Source: Pilaira anomala
Lineage: Eukaryota; Mucoromycota; Mucoromycetes; Mucorales; Mucoraceae
Length of the DNA stretch: 64,000 nt
NCBI GenBank assembly: GCA_025716855.1
Contig: JAIXMQ010000015.1
Location: 546,776 to 610,775 of the forward strand
Reading direction: 5' to 3'
Of this stretch, positions 22,820 through 34,514 are shown one piece after another. Numbering within the stretch: the stretch's first letter is position 1; each line of letters starts with the position of its first letter. The position numbers were made by a program, and so were the translations under genes. Under the pieces are notes generated by a model that saw only the letters and a list, made by a program, of their open reading frames with translations, ran no database searches and was not told where the DNA came from.

Positions 22820-24019
22820 TTAGAGCTTGGAATATTTAGCAGGCTTCTTGGTAACAAAAGCTTCGATAGAGAGAGGAATATCCTAATAGAAAAAAATATA
22901 TATCAGACAAAAATTAAGTTTAATCAGATGGGAAACAATCAAACCTCAGTGTTCAACATAGCGGAATTCCATGTTACAGTGTAGGCTAAACCTTCGGCGA
23001 CAGAATGATCACGAGAGTAATTCAACAAATGTCTAAAATGCAAAATATCAGAACAGATAAATCAAATTGAATAACGAAATTTTTCCTTACTTTGTGCCCA
23101 AGACAGCGACGGGAGATTTACTGGCAATAAGATGAGCAGTCTTGAATGCTTCAGCTATAAGGGTACATATGAGTAACTATGTTGTTTTAATTCATTAGTT
23201 TATATTACCCAAGACAGCTTCCTTGTCCTCAACGACTTTATTAACGAAACCACATTCCAAAGCTTCCTTTGCAAACATGCTATATAAAAAAAAGGGGTTT
23301 AAGATACAAATTAATTTTGTTTTATAAATTGCACTTACTTGCGACCAGTTAAACAGAGTTCACGAACTAAACTGTTGTTACCAATAATTTTGGGAAGACG
23401 TTGCAAGGAACCAACATCAGCAGCAAGACCAACATCAACTTCCTTGACACAAAAGAATGAACTTTTATCGCAGTAACGGATGTCACATGCTGTAACTAAA
23501 TCAACACCTGCACCGAAACAGGCGTTGTGGATAGCAGCAATGACAGGCTTAGAACATGACTCAATAGCAGTGAACGCGTCTTGGAATTCTTTGATATGGT
23601 TACGCATTCTATATGTATCTCTTGCTGGGTCTCCAGAAGATGCTTTTTGGAGAGATGTTTCGGTCACTTAAAATTAAAAAAAAAAAGTTATTACACAAAC
23701 TTTCCTTTCAAATAATTAAAAAAAAAAGGGAACAATAATTACAGTCTAAACCAGCAGTAAACATACGACCGTTACCAGAGACAACGACAGCAAGAATTTC
23801 GAAATCAGTATCAATATCTTGGAAGGCAGTTCTAACGTCTTTAACAAGTCTGTTTTGCAATAATAAATTAATAAATCTTTTGTATTTCACAACACCCATG
23901 AATCAATTCACTTACTGATCATTAAAAGCGTTTAATTTCTTGGGTCTATTAAGTTGAACATGGGCAATACCATCTTGGGTTAATTCGACTTTAACAGTTT
24001 CGTATTGATACTTGGACAT
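22820..24019 (-). CDS. ECH1: Peroxisomal delta(3,5)-delta(2,4)-dienoyl-CoA isomerase (ECH1-like, crotonase family)
   Basis: Isomerises dienoyl-CoA intermediates during beta-oxidation of unsaturated fatty acids. Seven exons on the minus strand (23916-24019, 23743-23849, 23339-23666, 23209-23279, 23091-23154, 22945-23032, 22820-22882) join to 274 residues. Crotonase landmarks: GRMFTAGLD (about 62-70) and HNACFGAGVDLVTACDIRYC (oxyanion-hole region). KEVDVGLAADVGSLQRLPK contains the Glu (E146) and Asp (D154) that correspond to the two catalytic acids of rat ECH1, which argues for dienoyl isomerase rather than hydratase. The protein ends SKL, a canonical PTS1, supporting a peroxisomal location. 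One donor (GTTTGA, last intron) is weaker than the rest. Yeast Dci1/Eci1 are related family members. Confidence 0.92.
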
Positions 24020-24191
24020 CCTTTTTTTATTTATAAATAATAAGTATAATAAAGAAGAAAAAAGAGAGAGAAAAAAGAGAAAGAAGAGAAAATTTGTAGC
24101 TTTTTTTATTTTCTCATTTTACTTATTAGATGTCCGCAAAGGGGATTTTTCACATGAAATAAAAAAATGACTAAACAGGTAAACATATATT

Positions 24192-25898
24192 TTATTTATT
24201 AACAATTGCTGAACCAGACTTTGTAAACAGCATATCTAAAGTAGCCATTGTCTCAATAAGGTCCTTTTGAAGTTTAATTTCTTGCTTAACTTTAGTAGTT
24301 AAACGAGATAAAAGGTCATCGATAAGAGGAGATTGACCAAATACACGCGTATAACAATCTGGAAGAAATGATGTTAGTAAAATTTCATGTAGATCTCTAT
24401 AAAATTCACTCACCAATGACAGCTTCTGATACATCGACCAACAAGTTTGTAAATCTAGGATGATGAATATTTCTAATCAAGAAACGCATAAGAGGTTCCA
24501 GTGAAACATCATCACGACCTGTAATAGCTTGTTTAAGGCCATCACGATGAATTAATTCTTGAAGTACAGCAGCAACAACAACAGGTGTTTGAATACTTAA
24601 TTTTAATACTTCATCTAATGCATTAGCATACTGGAAAACCTTCATAAATTGATCATATTTAGTCAATCTTTGTCTCTTTGTACGTTCCACAACAAAATCG
24701 TCTTTTGCAGCTGTATTTGATTGACCACGCATAAAGTACTTGTAAGTACCACCACGAATATAATCTTGCTTTTGTTTCTTAGCAGCTTTCTCGGATGATT
24801 TGATTTGACGTTGACGAATAGATAATAAACCATTAGCCATACCAGCAGCAAGATGTGTATCATCAGGACTAAGTCCAACACTCAAAATAGGTGCAGGATA
24901 TTTGACACTGTGTACTACCTTATAATCTTGAACATCATAAATCTTTACATGTTGATCTAATGAACCAGTCACCAATCGTGATGCAGATCCATCAAAGCAC
25001 ATACTTGTTACTGTCTTTTGATGATTACCCAATGTATGCATACATCTTCCACCACTTAATAAATCCCATACTTTAATAACTGGTCCACCTGAAGAAATAA
25101 TAGCACCACCATTAGGATAAATTAAAAGTGATTCGACAGGTGCACCATGATTCATTGTCATCACACTCGTATTTTGTCTCATATCCCATAATTTAACTGT
25201 TTGATCATATGATCCACTAACAAATAAGTTGGGATTATCTAAACTAACAACACCTGCTCTAACATAATCTTCATGTTCTTCAAATACATTTACACTATCG
25301 CCAGATGGAATATCCCAAATACGTACAGTCTTATCATCTGATCCTGATAAAATATTCGATTTGTTGATAGAGAATTGTGTAACTTGTGTAGGTCTAAACA
25401 ACTTGAATATTTAGTATTTTCTTTCTTAATCTATTATATATAAAGCACACACTTACAAAGCATGACCTTTAAAGGATCTTAAAATCGCACGAGAGCCACC
25501 GTCGAACATTTGAACAAGACCTGTAGCATCACCTGCAACAATAAGTTTACCATCTTGACGAAAGCTACCGGAATAAGCAATATCTTTGAATCGAGAAATA
25601 GTCTTTTTAGGTTGATGTGTTTTAGAAGAATAAATTTGTACACGTGTTGAAGAAGTAACTGCAAAATCGTATGGTGCAACAGGTGAAAAGAAAATAGAGG
25701 AAACACTTCCAAACTCTTTAATAACAATGGGTGACTGAAATAATAAAAAAAAAGTTTTTTTTTTTAGTATTCACGATCGATCTTTTTATTTTGATAATTC
25801 AAAGTTACCTTGAATCGTTTCCAATATTTTGTTTCAGAGGTCTTTTTTGAAGTAGATACTTTGGCGTATTTCTTAATAACTGTTTTTTGATATTCCAT
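24192..25898 (-). CDS. UTP15: UTP15, WD40 component of the small-subunit processome (t-UTP)
   Basis: Nucleolar WD40 protein needed for pre-18S rRNA processing and linked to rDNA transcription. Four minus-strand exons (25809-25898, 25457-25734, 24414-25393, 24192-24358) yield 504 residues; yeast Utp15 is 513. The N-terminus MEYQKTVIKKYAKVSTSKKT leads into a seven-blade propeller, about residues 35-340, with clear repeats such as ILSGSDDKTVRIWD (ends about 150), LFVSGSYDQTVKLWD and LVTGSLDQHVKIYD. The UTP15 C-terminal domain follows (about 350-500: KYDQFMKVFQYANALDEVL, then LLSRLTTKVKQEIKLQKDLI). For exon 3 I used the acceptor TTTAG at 25394-25398 rather than the nearer CAAG, because only the former keeps frame (GHALPTQVTQF). 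The gene lies head-to-tail upstream of the isomerase. Confidence 0.92.
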
Positions 25899-26377
25899 TC
25901 TGTTCTAAAATCGTTCTACTAATGTCAAAACGAATTCACCTTTTTTTTCGAAGTAAAGTGTCATTTTTTATCGGCACTACAATTTGTGTTAAAAAAGGAT
26001 TATCAGTCACTTCAACGCCACTGCATGTTTGAAGTTACTACATGACATTGATCCTCTTGTAACAGTTTAGATATTCACCATATACACCACTTTTAATGTT
26101 GAGTAGCGTGGAATTTTAGCCTGTAAGATGTGTCCTTTTTTTTTGGTACAATTGAATCAATGTATGCACAGTTCTAACTTAAAAAAAAAACGAATAAATA
26201 TATCGGTAAAAGACATTTGATCACTATTAAATGGTTATCGATTTTCTTAAAGACCATGAGATTGGATTTTGAAGACAATGGTACATAGTGATATCGAGAA
26301 ATATACACCTCGAAGGTCGTGAATCATTTCTTAAAATCATGCAAAAGTAGGCCGTAATATCTATTTTCTTTTTTGCA
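25899..26377. other. Intergenic region upstream of UTP15
   Basis: It holds the UTP15 5' flank and otherwise no protein-like frame or motif. It ends exactly where homology to the inverted unit A copy starts ('gcacgggctc'). Confidence 0.5.
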
Positions 26378-27115
26378 GGCACGGGCTCTTTGTTTTTTTT
26401 CTCATTTCGCTCTCCTTTTCTTGGTTTCTTTTTTTGAGCAGTGGGTCAAAAAACATAAGAAAAAGATAGAAGAGAAAAGATAGATACTTACCTTCGCATG
26501 GTGGTCCTTGTTAATCTCTTGAAAAAGGGAGAACTGAACAGTATCTTTTTTCTTTTGTAAACTTTTTTAAATAAATAAAATTCTTTTTTAAATATAAAAT
26601 ACTTCTTAATAATAATACTATTATTATGTCTCTTGAATTTAATGTGTCTTTTACTATATCTTTGTTATTATAGTTATGATGATATTTAAGTACGTGCTTC
26701 ATCAGCTTAAAACAAGTATCTTTTTTTTTTGTCAAAACACAAGAGTGTATCTATTTTTGTGATAAAATACATAATTGTAGTATTCATTTGTTTGTAGTAT
26801 GACCCATGAGGTAAAATAAAAAAAAATAGCAATCCTTCATCACTATGTACATACGACTACTTACTGAAAAAGTCGTCTCATGTTCAATGTATTTGATATA
26901 TGAATTAAACACGTATATGGAGAAAACTTAAAAGGTTTTTTTTATTCGAGAACGTATTTTAAAAAATATGTTTTTCTTTTTGTACAGACATAAACATCAT
27001 ACTTTAGAAGAGACGAATCATATGAAAAAGCTCAGTTTCTAAAAAGAATTGAAGTCATCCTCATAGTCTATAAAGTATATAAAAAATATGTTTATTCATA
27101 GTACAATATGCATCT
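26378..27115 (-). repeat. Inverted partial copy of unit A and its left flank
   Basis: The reverse complement of this stretch matches 35600-36183: the end 'gagcccgtgcctgc', the donor-like 'cgaaggtaagtatc', 'gatactgttcagttctcc', 'catgggtcatactac', 'cgtatgtacatagtgat', and 'aaactgagct' followed by 'catatgattc'. Similarity continues without a break into the 3' UTR and last codons of the M49 gene at 27120. The same block is therefore gene 3' flank here and repeat-associated at 35 kb. It lacks the GC island, because homology stops at the island's first bases. Confidence 0.82.
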
Positions 27116-27119
27116 GTGC

Positions 27120-28835
27120 TTAATTATCAAGAGGATAAATGGGACGAATATCAACAGGAATACCAGCGTTATCAATACGTGCCAAAGCATCCTTTGTATC
27201 TTGATGAAGAGAACCATACTTATTAACAAAATCATCTACTGCCTTTTTATCACCATCGCCTTGAAGAATCAAGATATCATGAGTTAAATCAGAAACAGCC
27301 GAACGAATCTTTTCAAAGTCAACACTGAATAAGCGAGTCTTTTCATCACATTGGAATCCACCCTTTTCAACTAAATAATTCAATTGAATGGCTTGGCCTA
27401 ATCCATGAGCTTCTTGAATACCAAAACGAATGGATCTAAAAGCAGAAGCCAAAAAAGTAACCCAGAACTCCTTTTGAGTGACATTATCAATTGTGCCACG
27501 GTCTACCATTAAATCAGCAGCAAATAAGGCAGTAATGTCAGCCTTAGCTTCTTCAAGTGCAGAATGATATTCCTGAAGTTTAGAACGAACCGTGTGACCA
27601 TCCAAAGTATGGTGAGGACCATTACTATGACATACTTCATGAAGCAAGACATGTGTAGTAAAGGCATCCCTTGTCAAATGTTCTAATTGATCATGAGCTA
27701 AAACTTGAGAAGCGATAGGCTTTAAAACTTTCTCAAATTTGCCTTCTTGGACATTTTTGATCAAAACAAGCTTAGATCCACCCTTTTTAATAGCTTCTTC
27801 ATCGTTGGGAAGATTATAAGCTGCTGTCATAGGAACCTATCAGATAATATTAATTATTTGCTGGATATATAGCTATATTTGAGTATTATAAACTTACACC
27901 AACATCACCAGAAGCGTACAATTGGTTAACTACAACAATAGGAGCAGCTATCAACTTATCATTTCGGTACTTTTCAGGAATAGGTAATGTGTCTTCTACA
28001 TATTGAAGATCAGAGAACTTCTCCAACAACTTGGAAGAATGATCATCGCGTACATGAATATAGAATTCATATGCACTCTTGATAGAAAACATGGCATCCG
28101 TATATTGCTCATAAGGACCAACAGTAATTTCCAACTTGTTGGATTTTCCAAGACGAAGCCAGTTTAATTCGGATTCCAAATATTCATTGGATTCAAAAGA
28201 ATCAGCACGAGAAGATAAAAACTCATCAATACGAGTACCCTCACCGCCAATCTCTACTTGTTTCAATTCTTGTGCAGCCTCACGAATATATTTAGCAGCA
28301 GGTTGTAATAAATCAGCATAGGCTTCGGAATAAGGAATAGATTGAAATTCACCTTGCTCATTCTTTTCAATCACTGTATAGTAACTCTTGGCCTTTTCAG
28401 CTTCTTCCTTGGATAATGTAGATACCCAAGCTTCAAATTCTGATTTTTTCATGCCTTCAGGATAAAAGTTACCTCCTTCAGGGCGTTCAGGTACGCCATC
28501 AATGAAAGGGACATTATCATCTTCAAGAGCCTGTATACATTAAAAAAAATCAGCTTTTTATTTCCTATTTTTTTATTATGTTACTTTACCCAAGGACCTT
28601 TATAAATTTCAAATAAAGTGCATAACTCTGTATTTCCTTCAGCTTGTAATTTTTTATAAAGTGCTTCATTACCAGACCAAGCTTGTCTCAAGTAGAGTTG
28701 GTCCAAGTATTTTCCTGCCTTGACTAACTTCTTTAAAGCAACGTGTTCATGGCTACTTAAATGAGATAAATCAGCAGTACATTCAAACAATGCAAAACGA
28801 GAAAGACGACTTGAGAGAGAACGAACACAAGCCAT
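27120..28835 (-). CDS. M49-family metallopeptidase (dipeptidyl-peptidase III-like, short form)
   Basis: Zinc metallopeptidase of the DPP III superfamily. Three minus-strand exons (28590-28835, 27898-28530, 27120-27836; donors GTAAAG and GTAAGT) give 531 residues. The zinc site is HEVCH with H359, E360 and H363, followed by SNGPHH; the third ligand lies in EEAKAD (about 388-393). Upstream are PMTAAYNLPNDE (about 295-306) and KGGSKLVLIKNVQEGKF. Classical eukaryotic DPP III is about 700 residues with HELLGH, whose two extra-residue spacing differs; this short form with HExxH...GPH and EEAKAD resembles the roughly 550-residue branch that I recall from bacteria and some fungi. No signal peptide or C-terminal targeting motif is evident; it is probably cytosolic. 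The 3' end has a broken inverted copy at 35388-35575. Confidence 0.87.
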
Positions 28836-29487
28836 TTGATTATATATGAATAAGCAAAAAAATAAAATAAGGTATTTACTCTCACGGTATATAGACTTTA
28901 TACTTCTTTTTTTTTTTGTACAACTTTAATTTCAGACGTCCTGTTTATTCCGGACTCATTTTTATTGTATGTACGTAAAATGAGTTAATGACTAAACTAG
29001 TGAATAAATAAGAGAGCCAAAAAGTAGATAGCTACATGAATAGCAGCTAAATGCACAACACAATCAGAAAGTGAGTTTTTTGATATGTCTTAGTCTCAGC
29101 TTATTTTGCTTTTCCGGCTATTAATTCTAGGAAGAAGAAAAGGGTATTAACCTTAGCGACAGTGTGCTCCAGAAGAAAGTCATGAGAAGAAAGACAGACG
29201 ATGGAGTCTTCTTCTCATTGGAGATAACCAACTATCGCTTTGGAAAGCTCTTTGAGTTGATGGCCTTGAGTTTTAAGACCTAGCCAGCAATAAATTATGC
29301 TTTTTTTTTTAATCTTTAAGAAGCTTTTTTTTTTTTCAGATCATTTTTATTTAAAAATATAATACACAGGTTGCTTTAAATAAAGTATTTAAAAAAAAAA
29401 AATCAATGGATTAAATATGCTTATATTTTATAAAAAAAAAAAAAAAAAAAAAGCAACTAATAGTGATATCTTCATAAATCAGGTTGT
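28836..29487. other. Intergenic region between M49 gene and acidic-protein gene
   Basis: Holds the M49 promoter side, a plus-strand exon-like fragment (29045-29283) described separately, and poly-A/T runs at 29300-29460. Nothing else is recognised. Confidence 0.5.
29045..29283 (+). pseudogene. Exon-like fragment, unknown protein
   Basis: After a good acceptor (TTCTAG, 29125-29130) one frame runs 50 codons to a TAG: EEEKGINLSDSVLQKKVMRR and on to LFELMALSFKT. The 60 bases before a matching donor (GTGAGT, 29071) read NAQHNQK in the same phase but are closed by a stop at about 29041, and no start codon is in frame. Charge and hydrophobic pattern look like true protein. It could be the 3' end of a lost gene. 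I do not recognise the family. Confidence 0.35.
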
Positions 29488-30203
29488 TTAAAGGACATCT
29501 CCAAATTCTTGTAACATAAGATTTAATGCTATTCTTGCCCTCTCTTCATCTTCTTCCTCGTCATCGTCATTATAATAGTCGTCGTCTTCTTCTTCCACTT
29601 CGGTTTCAGTATCTGGATAAACTTCTCTCAATTTTCTCAAGGCAGATAAATCTGATGTATTTGTTTCAGGAGCTGGAGCTGGAGCTGGAGATGGAGATGG
29701 AGATGGAGATAAATCAGGAGCTGGTGATACTTCTCGTGATAATTGTAGAGGAGGTGTTGGTTCTTTTTCCTCTTTCGCGAATAAAGGCTTAGTATCTCCA
29801 ATTTCTGCTTTTGACACATCTTTCATTTTTTTTAAAAATTGACTGTCAATCTAAAAACAGATATATAAACTTGAGTTATAACTTGCATATTACTAATATA
29901 TAGATCTTTACCTGTATATCGCTCAATTGTCCTTCCCATTCTTGTTTTAATTTCAAAAGAAATGCTCTTTCATCAGACAAGTCGGAATACGTTTTTCTCG
30001 ATCGTTTTCTAAGAACAATATTAGCCTTTCTTGTTTCGTATTTTTTTAATAAGTCGTTTTGCTACTTACGCAGTGATTGGTGTTCCTTGTGGGTAAATGG
30101 TCGGTGGCAATGGAAAATAAGTTTCATTGTAATTAGTTTCAGTATTGTTTCTTCGCTTTAAAGCAGCAGAAGTTGTGGTGAGTTCTGGAGCTGAATCAGA
30201 CAT
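29488..30203 (-). CDS. Acidic, Pro-rich protein of unknown function, 197 aa
   Basis: Three minus-strand exons (30070-30203, 29912-30008, 29488-29850) join in frame to 197 residues from MSDSAPELTTTSAALKRRNN. A conserved-looking basic/helical block in exon 2 (KRSRKTYSDLSDERAFLLKL, then KQEWEGQLSDIQ, about 45-76) is followed by a disordered region with Ser-Pro and Ala-Pro dipeptide repeats (about 120-135), and then a strongly acidic tract (EVEEEDDDYYNDDDEEEDEE, about 160-180) closed by a short hydrophobic helix (ARIALNLMLQEFGDVL). This layout suggests a nuclear or chromatin-associated accessory protein, which is only inference. It shares a 322-base divergent promoter with the kinase gene. Confidence 0.75.
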
Positions 30204-30525
30204 ATAAAAGTGTTCGAAAATAAATAAGTAAAAAAAAAAAAAGATTTTTTTAAGGCATTCTTTGAAAAAGTTGATTTGAAAAAAAAGTAACTATCCCTCC
30301 AAATCTCAGCCAATTACTACCTGTTTACAATGCTAAAAGTTGATGATAACAATATACAGTTTTTCGGCATATCGTAAAAGCTCATAATAATAAGCAAATT
30401 CTTTAGCAAATTTTGATAAAGTCCAAATAACAAAGCTATATTTTCCGAATTATTTTCTTGTATAATTTTTTTGCGTTTTAAATTTTTTTTTTATTGTGTT
30501 CATTCTTTCTTTTTATACAAACATT

Positions 30526-31966
30526 ATGAGTCGCTTGAACGAGGTAAGTTTATTTACCGTTCAGTCTTCTTGAAATTCATGCTAATAAGTAACCAATAGG
30601 TAAAACCGCGATATACAGGTATATTTGAGTCTCGTTATGAGAAACTATACACATTAGGCAAAGGTAATTTTGGTAAAGTATATTTAGCCGAAGACAGAAA
30701 ATCAGGGGAACAGGTACAACATGATATGTGACATTTCTATAAATCAACAAGCATTGACACATTTCCCTTTTATAGTATGCTGTTAAAGTAGTTGATAAAA
30801 AGATGTTTAAATCTGGTGATCAGAAACAACATGCCCAAAGAGAACAAATTATTTGCGAAACATTTGCTAATGGATTACTGCACAAGAATATCGTACAAGT
30901 ACATGATGTTTTAACTGAAAACGAATACATTTATGTTGTCATGGAATACGTTGACGGTGGAGAACTCTTTGATAAAATTAAAAAATCAAGAGGTTTAGCC
31001 GAGCCAACTGCTCGTAGATGGTTCCGAGAATTAATAGAAGCTGTAGAATATATTCATGATGTATGTCAAACTCAAGTTTAACATTAATCAAACATTTTAT
31101 TCATTCTTTTATTTTATATATACGTGTAGAATAACATTGTTCATAGAGATTTGAAGCCTGAAAATGGTACTGGTATTTGAGGTACATCTTTATTGTAATA
31201 TAAACTAATTTATATTATAGTATTAATTGACAAGACACAAAGTATTAAAATTTGCGACTTTGGCTTTGGTAATGTAGTGAGAGAGCAACATGAAGTATTA
31301 AATACATATTGCGGCAGTCCATTTTATGCAGCACCAGAAATGGTTACTGCCACTCCTTATCGAGGTCCTCCAGTTGATTTATGGAGCTGTGGTGTAATTC
31401 TATATGCTATGTTGACAGGTTCTTTACCTTTTCAAGGAGATGAAATGCCTCAATTGTTTCAAAAGATTAGTCGTGGTCAGTACACCATTCCATCTTACGT
31501 CACAAGGGATGCCTCCGACTTAATACAGAGACTTCTATGTAAAGACGCTAGTGAACGTATTACGGCTAAAGATTGTTTGATGCATCCATGGCTTATGCCA
31601 CCTACAATGACAAGATGCTCTTTCTTGACTTCTTCTCAATTAACATTAAGTAGCAGATTGACCAATTTTTCTAATAGAAAAAAAGTAGGTGTATTCTCTG
31701 AGGAATCTTCTCTATCCATGTCTACTTTACTTGAAACAAAAGAACCTATTAAACCCAGCAGCCATACTATAGTTTCAAACTCATCTGTGGAGAGGAAAAC
31801 TTTACTAAAAACTTCTAAATTCTTTATGCGGTTATTTAGAAAGAAAACACAAGTAACTCCAATGGAAGTTACACATCATCATGACGAAAAAAGAATTATT
31901 AAAACAAGGTTTATGGGTAGATTTAAAGGCTTCTTTAGAACTTCCTTTCAAAAACGTATTACATAA
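30526..31966 (+). CDS. CAMK/SNF1-related serine/threonine protein kinase
   Basis: Five exons (30526-30543, 30600-30713, 30776-31060, 31130-31166, 31221-31966) encode 399 residues. The kinase domain spans about 19-275: glycine loop GKGNFGKV (26-33), AVK lysine K48, catalytic loop HRDLKPEN (144-151), DFG 164-166, and APE 189-191. The activation loop reads LNTYCGSPFYAAPE, where T180 sits at the position of the LKB1-phosphorylated threonine of AMPK-type kinases. CGSPFYAAPE and VDLWSCGVILYAMLTGSLPF are typical of the CAMK/SNF1-Nim1 group. All catalytic residues are intact. The 120-residue tail has no UBA domain that I can see but is very basic at the end (RFMGRFKGFFRTSFQKRIT), which may bind membrane lipids in place of a KA1 domain; this is inference. 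I cannot name the orthologue. Confidence 0.9.
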
Positions 31967-32125
31967 AAATATCTCGTTTCTTTTTACTCTTTTTTGTTTT
32001 GTTTTTTTTTATTGTCAACTCTAAAAAAAAAATGTATACATGTCATCTATAAAATCCAGTTCCTTTATAATAAGGATAAAAAAAAGAGGATATCATTCTA
32101 ATTATTTTCTTTTTAATTTTTTTTT

Positions 32126-33455
32126 TTACTCTTCCTTCAAGATGTTCTTTCTAATGAAACCAGAAACAGCTTCAAAGACGACTAAAAGGATACCACCACT
32201 ATACACATTAATAATAATAAAAAGTTAGTTTTTTTTTTTTCGTCTAAAAAATAAAATCTTTTGCAACTTACCCAGGACCCAATCTTAAAACCTTGGGAGT
32301 GAAACCTCTATATAATGAAGCAATACCTTCTTCCTTAGCGACAGTAACCAAAGAAGGAACAGCCCAGTTATATTTCTTAAGACCGACACCGTTATAACTT
32401 TGGATACGAGTCTTTACAACATCAAAAGGTGTGTTACAAGCAGTAGCAACAATACCACCAGCAGTACCAGCAGCAAAGTTAATCATACGTTGCTCATTAG
32501 CATCCTAACCAAATATATATAAATATTTAGTTACCCCCCAAAAAAAAACAATTAAAAAAAAAATAAGCTTACCTTGGACTTGGGCAATAAATCCTTAACC
32601 TTATAGATTAAACCAAAGTAAGCACCATTCCAAACACCATGACGCCACATAGTAGCTTCCAAACCATTGAATAAAGCCAATGAACCTTCAGCAGCAATAA
32701 TCTTTTTGAAAGTATCTGCAGTACCATTATATTTACCAAGCTATATTATATATATAAAATTTATATAAATAAATAATAATCTCTGCATATCACATAACTC
32801 AAAATTTACTTACATTAGCTTTATCTTGCATTCTGACCTTGACTAACTCAAAAGGAACAATCAAGAAAGCTTCAGTGATACCAGCACTGACACCAGTCAT
32901 GACAGATAAAGATTGAGTTACTTTTTCGAAACCGAATAATTTCTTGTAAAGGGTGGTATATTGTTCGTTGGCTGCAAACTTGGTAGCACGCTTAGGAGCT
33001 TCAACCATGATAGGAGCAGCAATACCACGATAGAGGGATGCAGTACTATGAGTCACACAAAAAAAAAATTAAAAAAATTAAAAAAAAAAAAAGTCAGGCA
33101 AAAAAGTGGGGTAATCTTATTTCTCTTTACCCTTCATGTTTAACCATATTCTTGAGAGTTTCAACAATACCAGTACTAGCACCGGTACTTAATTGAGCTC
33201 TGGTCTTGACAACTAGATATCACACATTTAATAACTCTCTCTCTATTCTTTTTAGTCTCGAAAGTGTCTTACCATCCAAAGGATACATGACCAAGATTTC
33301 AGATACACCAGCGATGGCACCAGCCAAGAACTGGAAACCGAAAGGAAGAGCTGTATGAAACAAAAAATCGTCAATAAAGAAATGATAAAAAAAAAAGTTT
33401 CCGTATATTATTTTTGTTTGGTAAAATATTTACGCTTTTGAACGGGTTCAGACAT
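32126..33455 (-). CDS. ODC1: Mitochondrial 2-oxodicarboxylate carrier
   Basis: Inner-membrane carrier exchanging 2-oxoadipate and 2-oxoglutarate, linking lysine metabolism to the mitochondrion. Seven minus-strand exons (33434-33455, 33273-33350, 33131-33212, 32814-33045, 32573-32740, 32272-32504, 32126-32198) join to 295 residues, the normal size. Three carrier repeats each carry the Px[D/E]xx[K/R] signature: PLDVVKTR (31-38), PFELVKVR and PFDVVKTR. Subfamily marks are PLPFGFQFLAGAIAGVSEIL at the N-terminus, APIMVEAPKRATKF, LFNGLEATMWRHGVWNGAYF, and TPKVLRLGPGGGILLVVFE at the end, which fit Odc1/Odc2 rather than the citrate carrier. Seven short exons are more than its neighbours have. It converges with the kinase gene (159 bases between stops). 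Confidence 0.94.
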
Positions 33456-34514
33456 TGTTTATAAAGATAAGGAAAGAAAAACGAGCAGGACGAAAATGGA
33501 TTTTCATTAGATGAAGCTTTTATAGATCCCGATAAGAAATTTTAAACAGTCATGATGATGAGGTACCACAGCCAGTTAAAACTTTAAATCGCAGATTTAG
33601 TTACGAAAAAGATCTATTTTTTTTTCTCAATTGATCAACATTATGAATAGAATAGCAATAGATAAAAACTTCAAACGTAGTTATAACGTTGCACGTTGGT
33701 CTTTAAAGTGACTTTATGTGGGGCAGCTACATCTTTTCTAAGGTGAAAAAGAGATGTTATGTTAAGGATAAAATTAAAAATATGAAATAATCTTCTGTTA
33801 ATTTTTCCTAAATACGTTAGTTATGCATCAATAACTCTACATGTACCGAAATTTTAAGAGAAGCCACGTTTGAAGACCGCATTTGGTGGATTCTATGCGC
33901 TCAATTTCTATATTTTTTGTTATAATTTAGAAAAAGATGAACATATATATATATACGAGAAGTTGACATGGAGATAAAGGGTTTAAGAAAATATGTGTAC
34001 CTCTTTTACAAAAGTAGGTTTTCTCCAAATTATACAAAAAAAGACATTTTGTAAAACCCAACATGTCGTATTTGGTTTCTGATAAACAAATTAAATAATT
34101 ACTCGGGGCATCAACTATATTACAGGAATCTTTCAAGTTACTGAAATAAATAGTTACTATCTTCTTTCGAAAACCCCATTGGAAAAATATGAGTGATCGC
34201 TTGCGACTTTCTACGATGGTTTGTCACATGATATTTGGTCCATTCCTAAGTTTGAATAATATGATTCCTCTCTCTGGGTAATAGGGAGAAAAATAAAAGT
34301 GTTTCTTGACGTATTTCGAAAAAAAAAAAAACGTTGCTCATATATATCAAACGAAATAAGAACTGAAGTTATATTACATTGTTTCAGTATTCGGTTTGTC
34401 ATAATAAATGTTCAGCACACTCTTGGTTTCTATGTAATACAAGTAAATTAAAGATTTCTAAAAGAGTACTTCTTTAAGGGTTTGTTATTATTCAAAGCAA
34501 AGTCTTTCTCTTTG
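33456..34514. other. Gene-poor region upstream of ODC1
   Basis: The first few hundred bases are the probable ODC1 promoter side. No frame over 70 codons and no recognisable motif. It ends at the reverse-oriented repeat arm. Confidence 0.5.

Noticed and set aside
25394..25401. UTP15 exon 3 starting at TTGTTTAGA after CAAG
   Set aside because: This acceptor breaks the frame with exon 2; the next AG (TTTAG) restores it and gives the expected GHALPTQVTQF.
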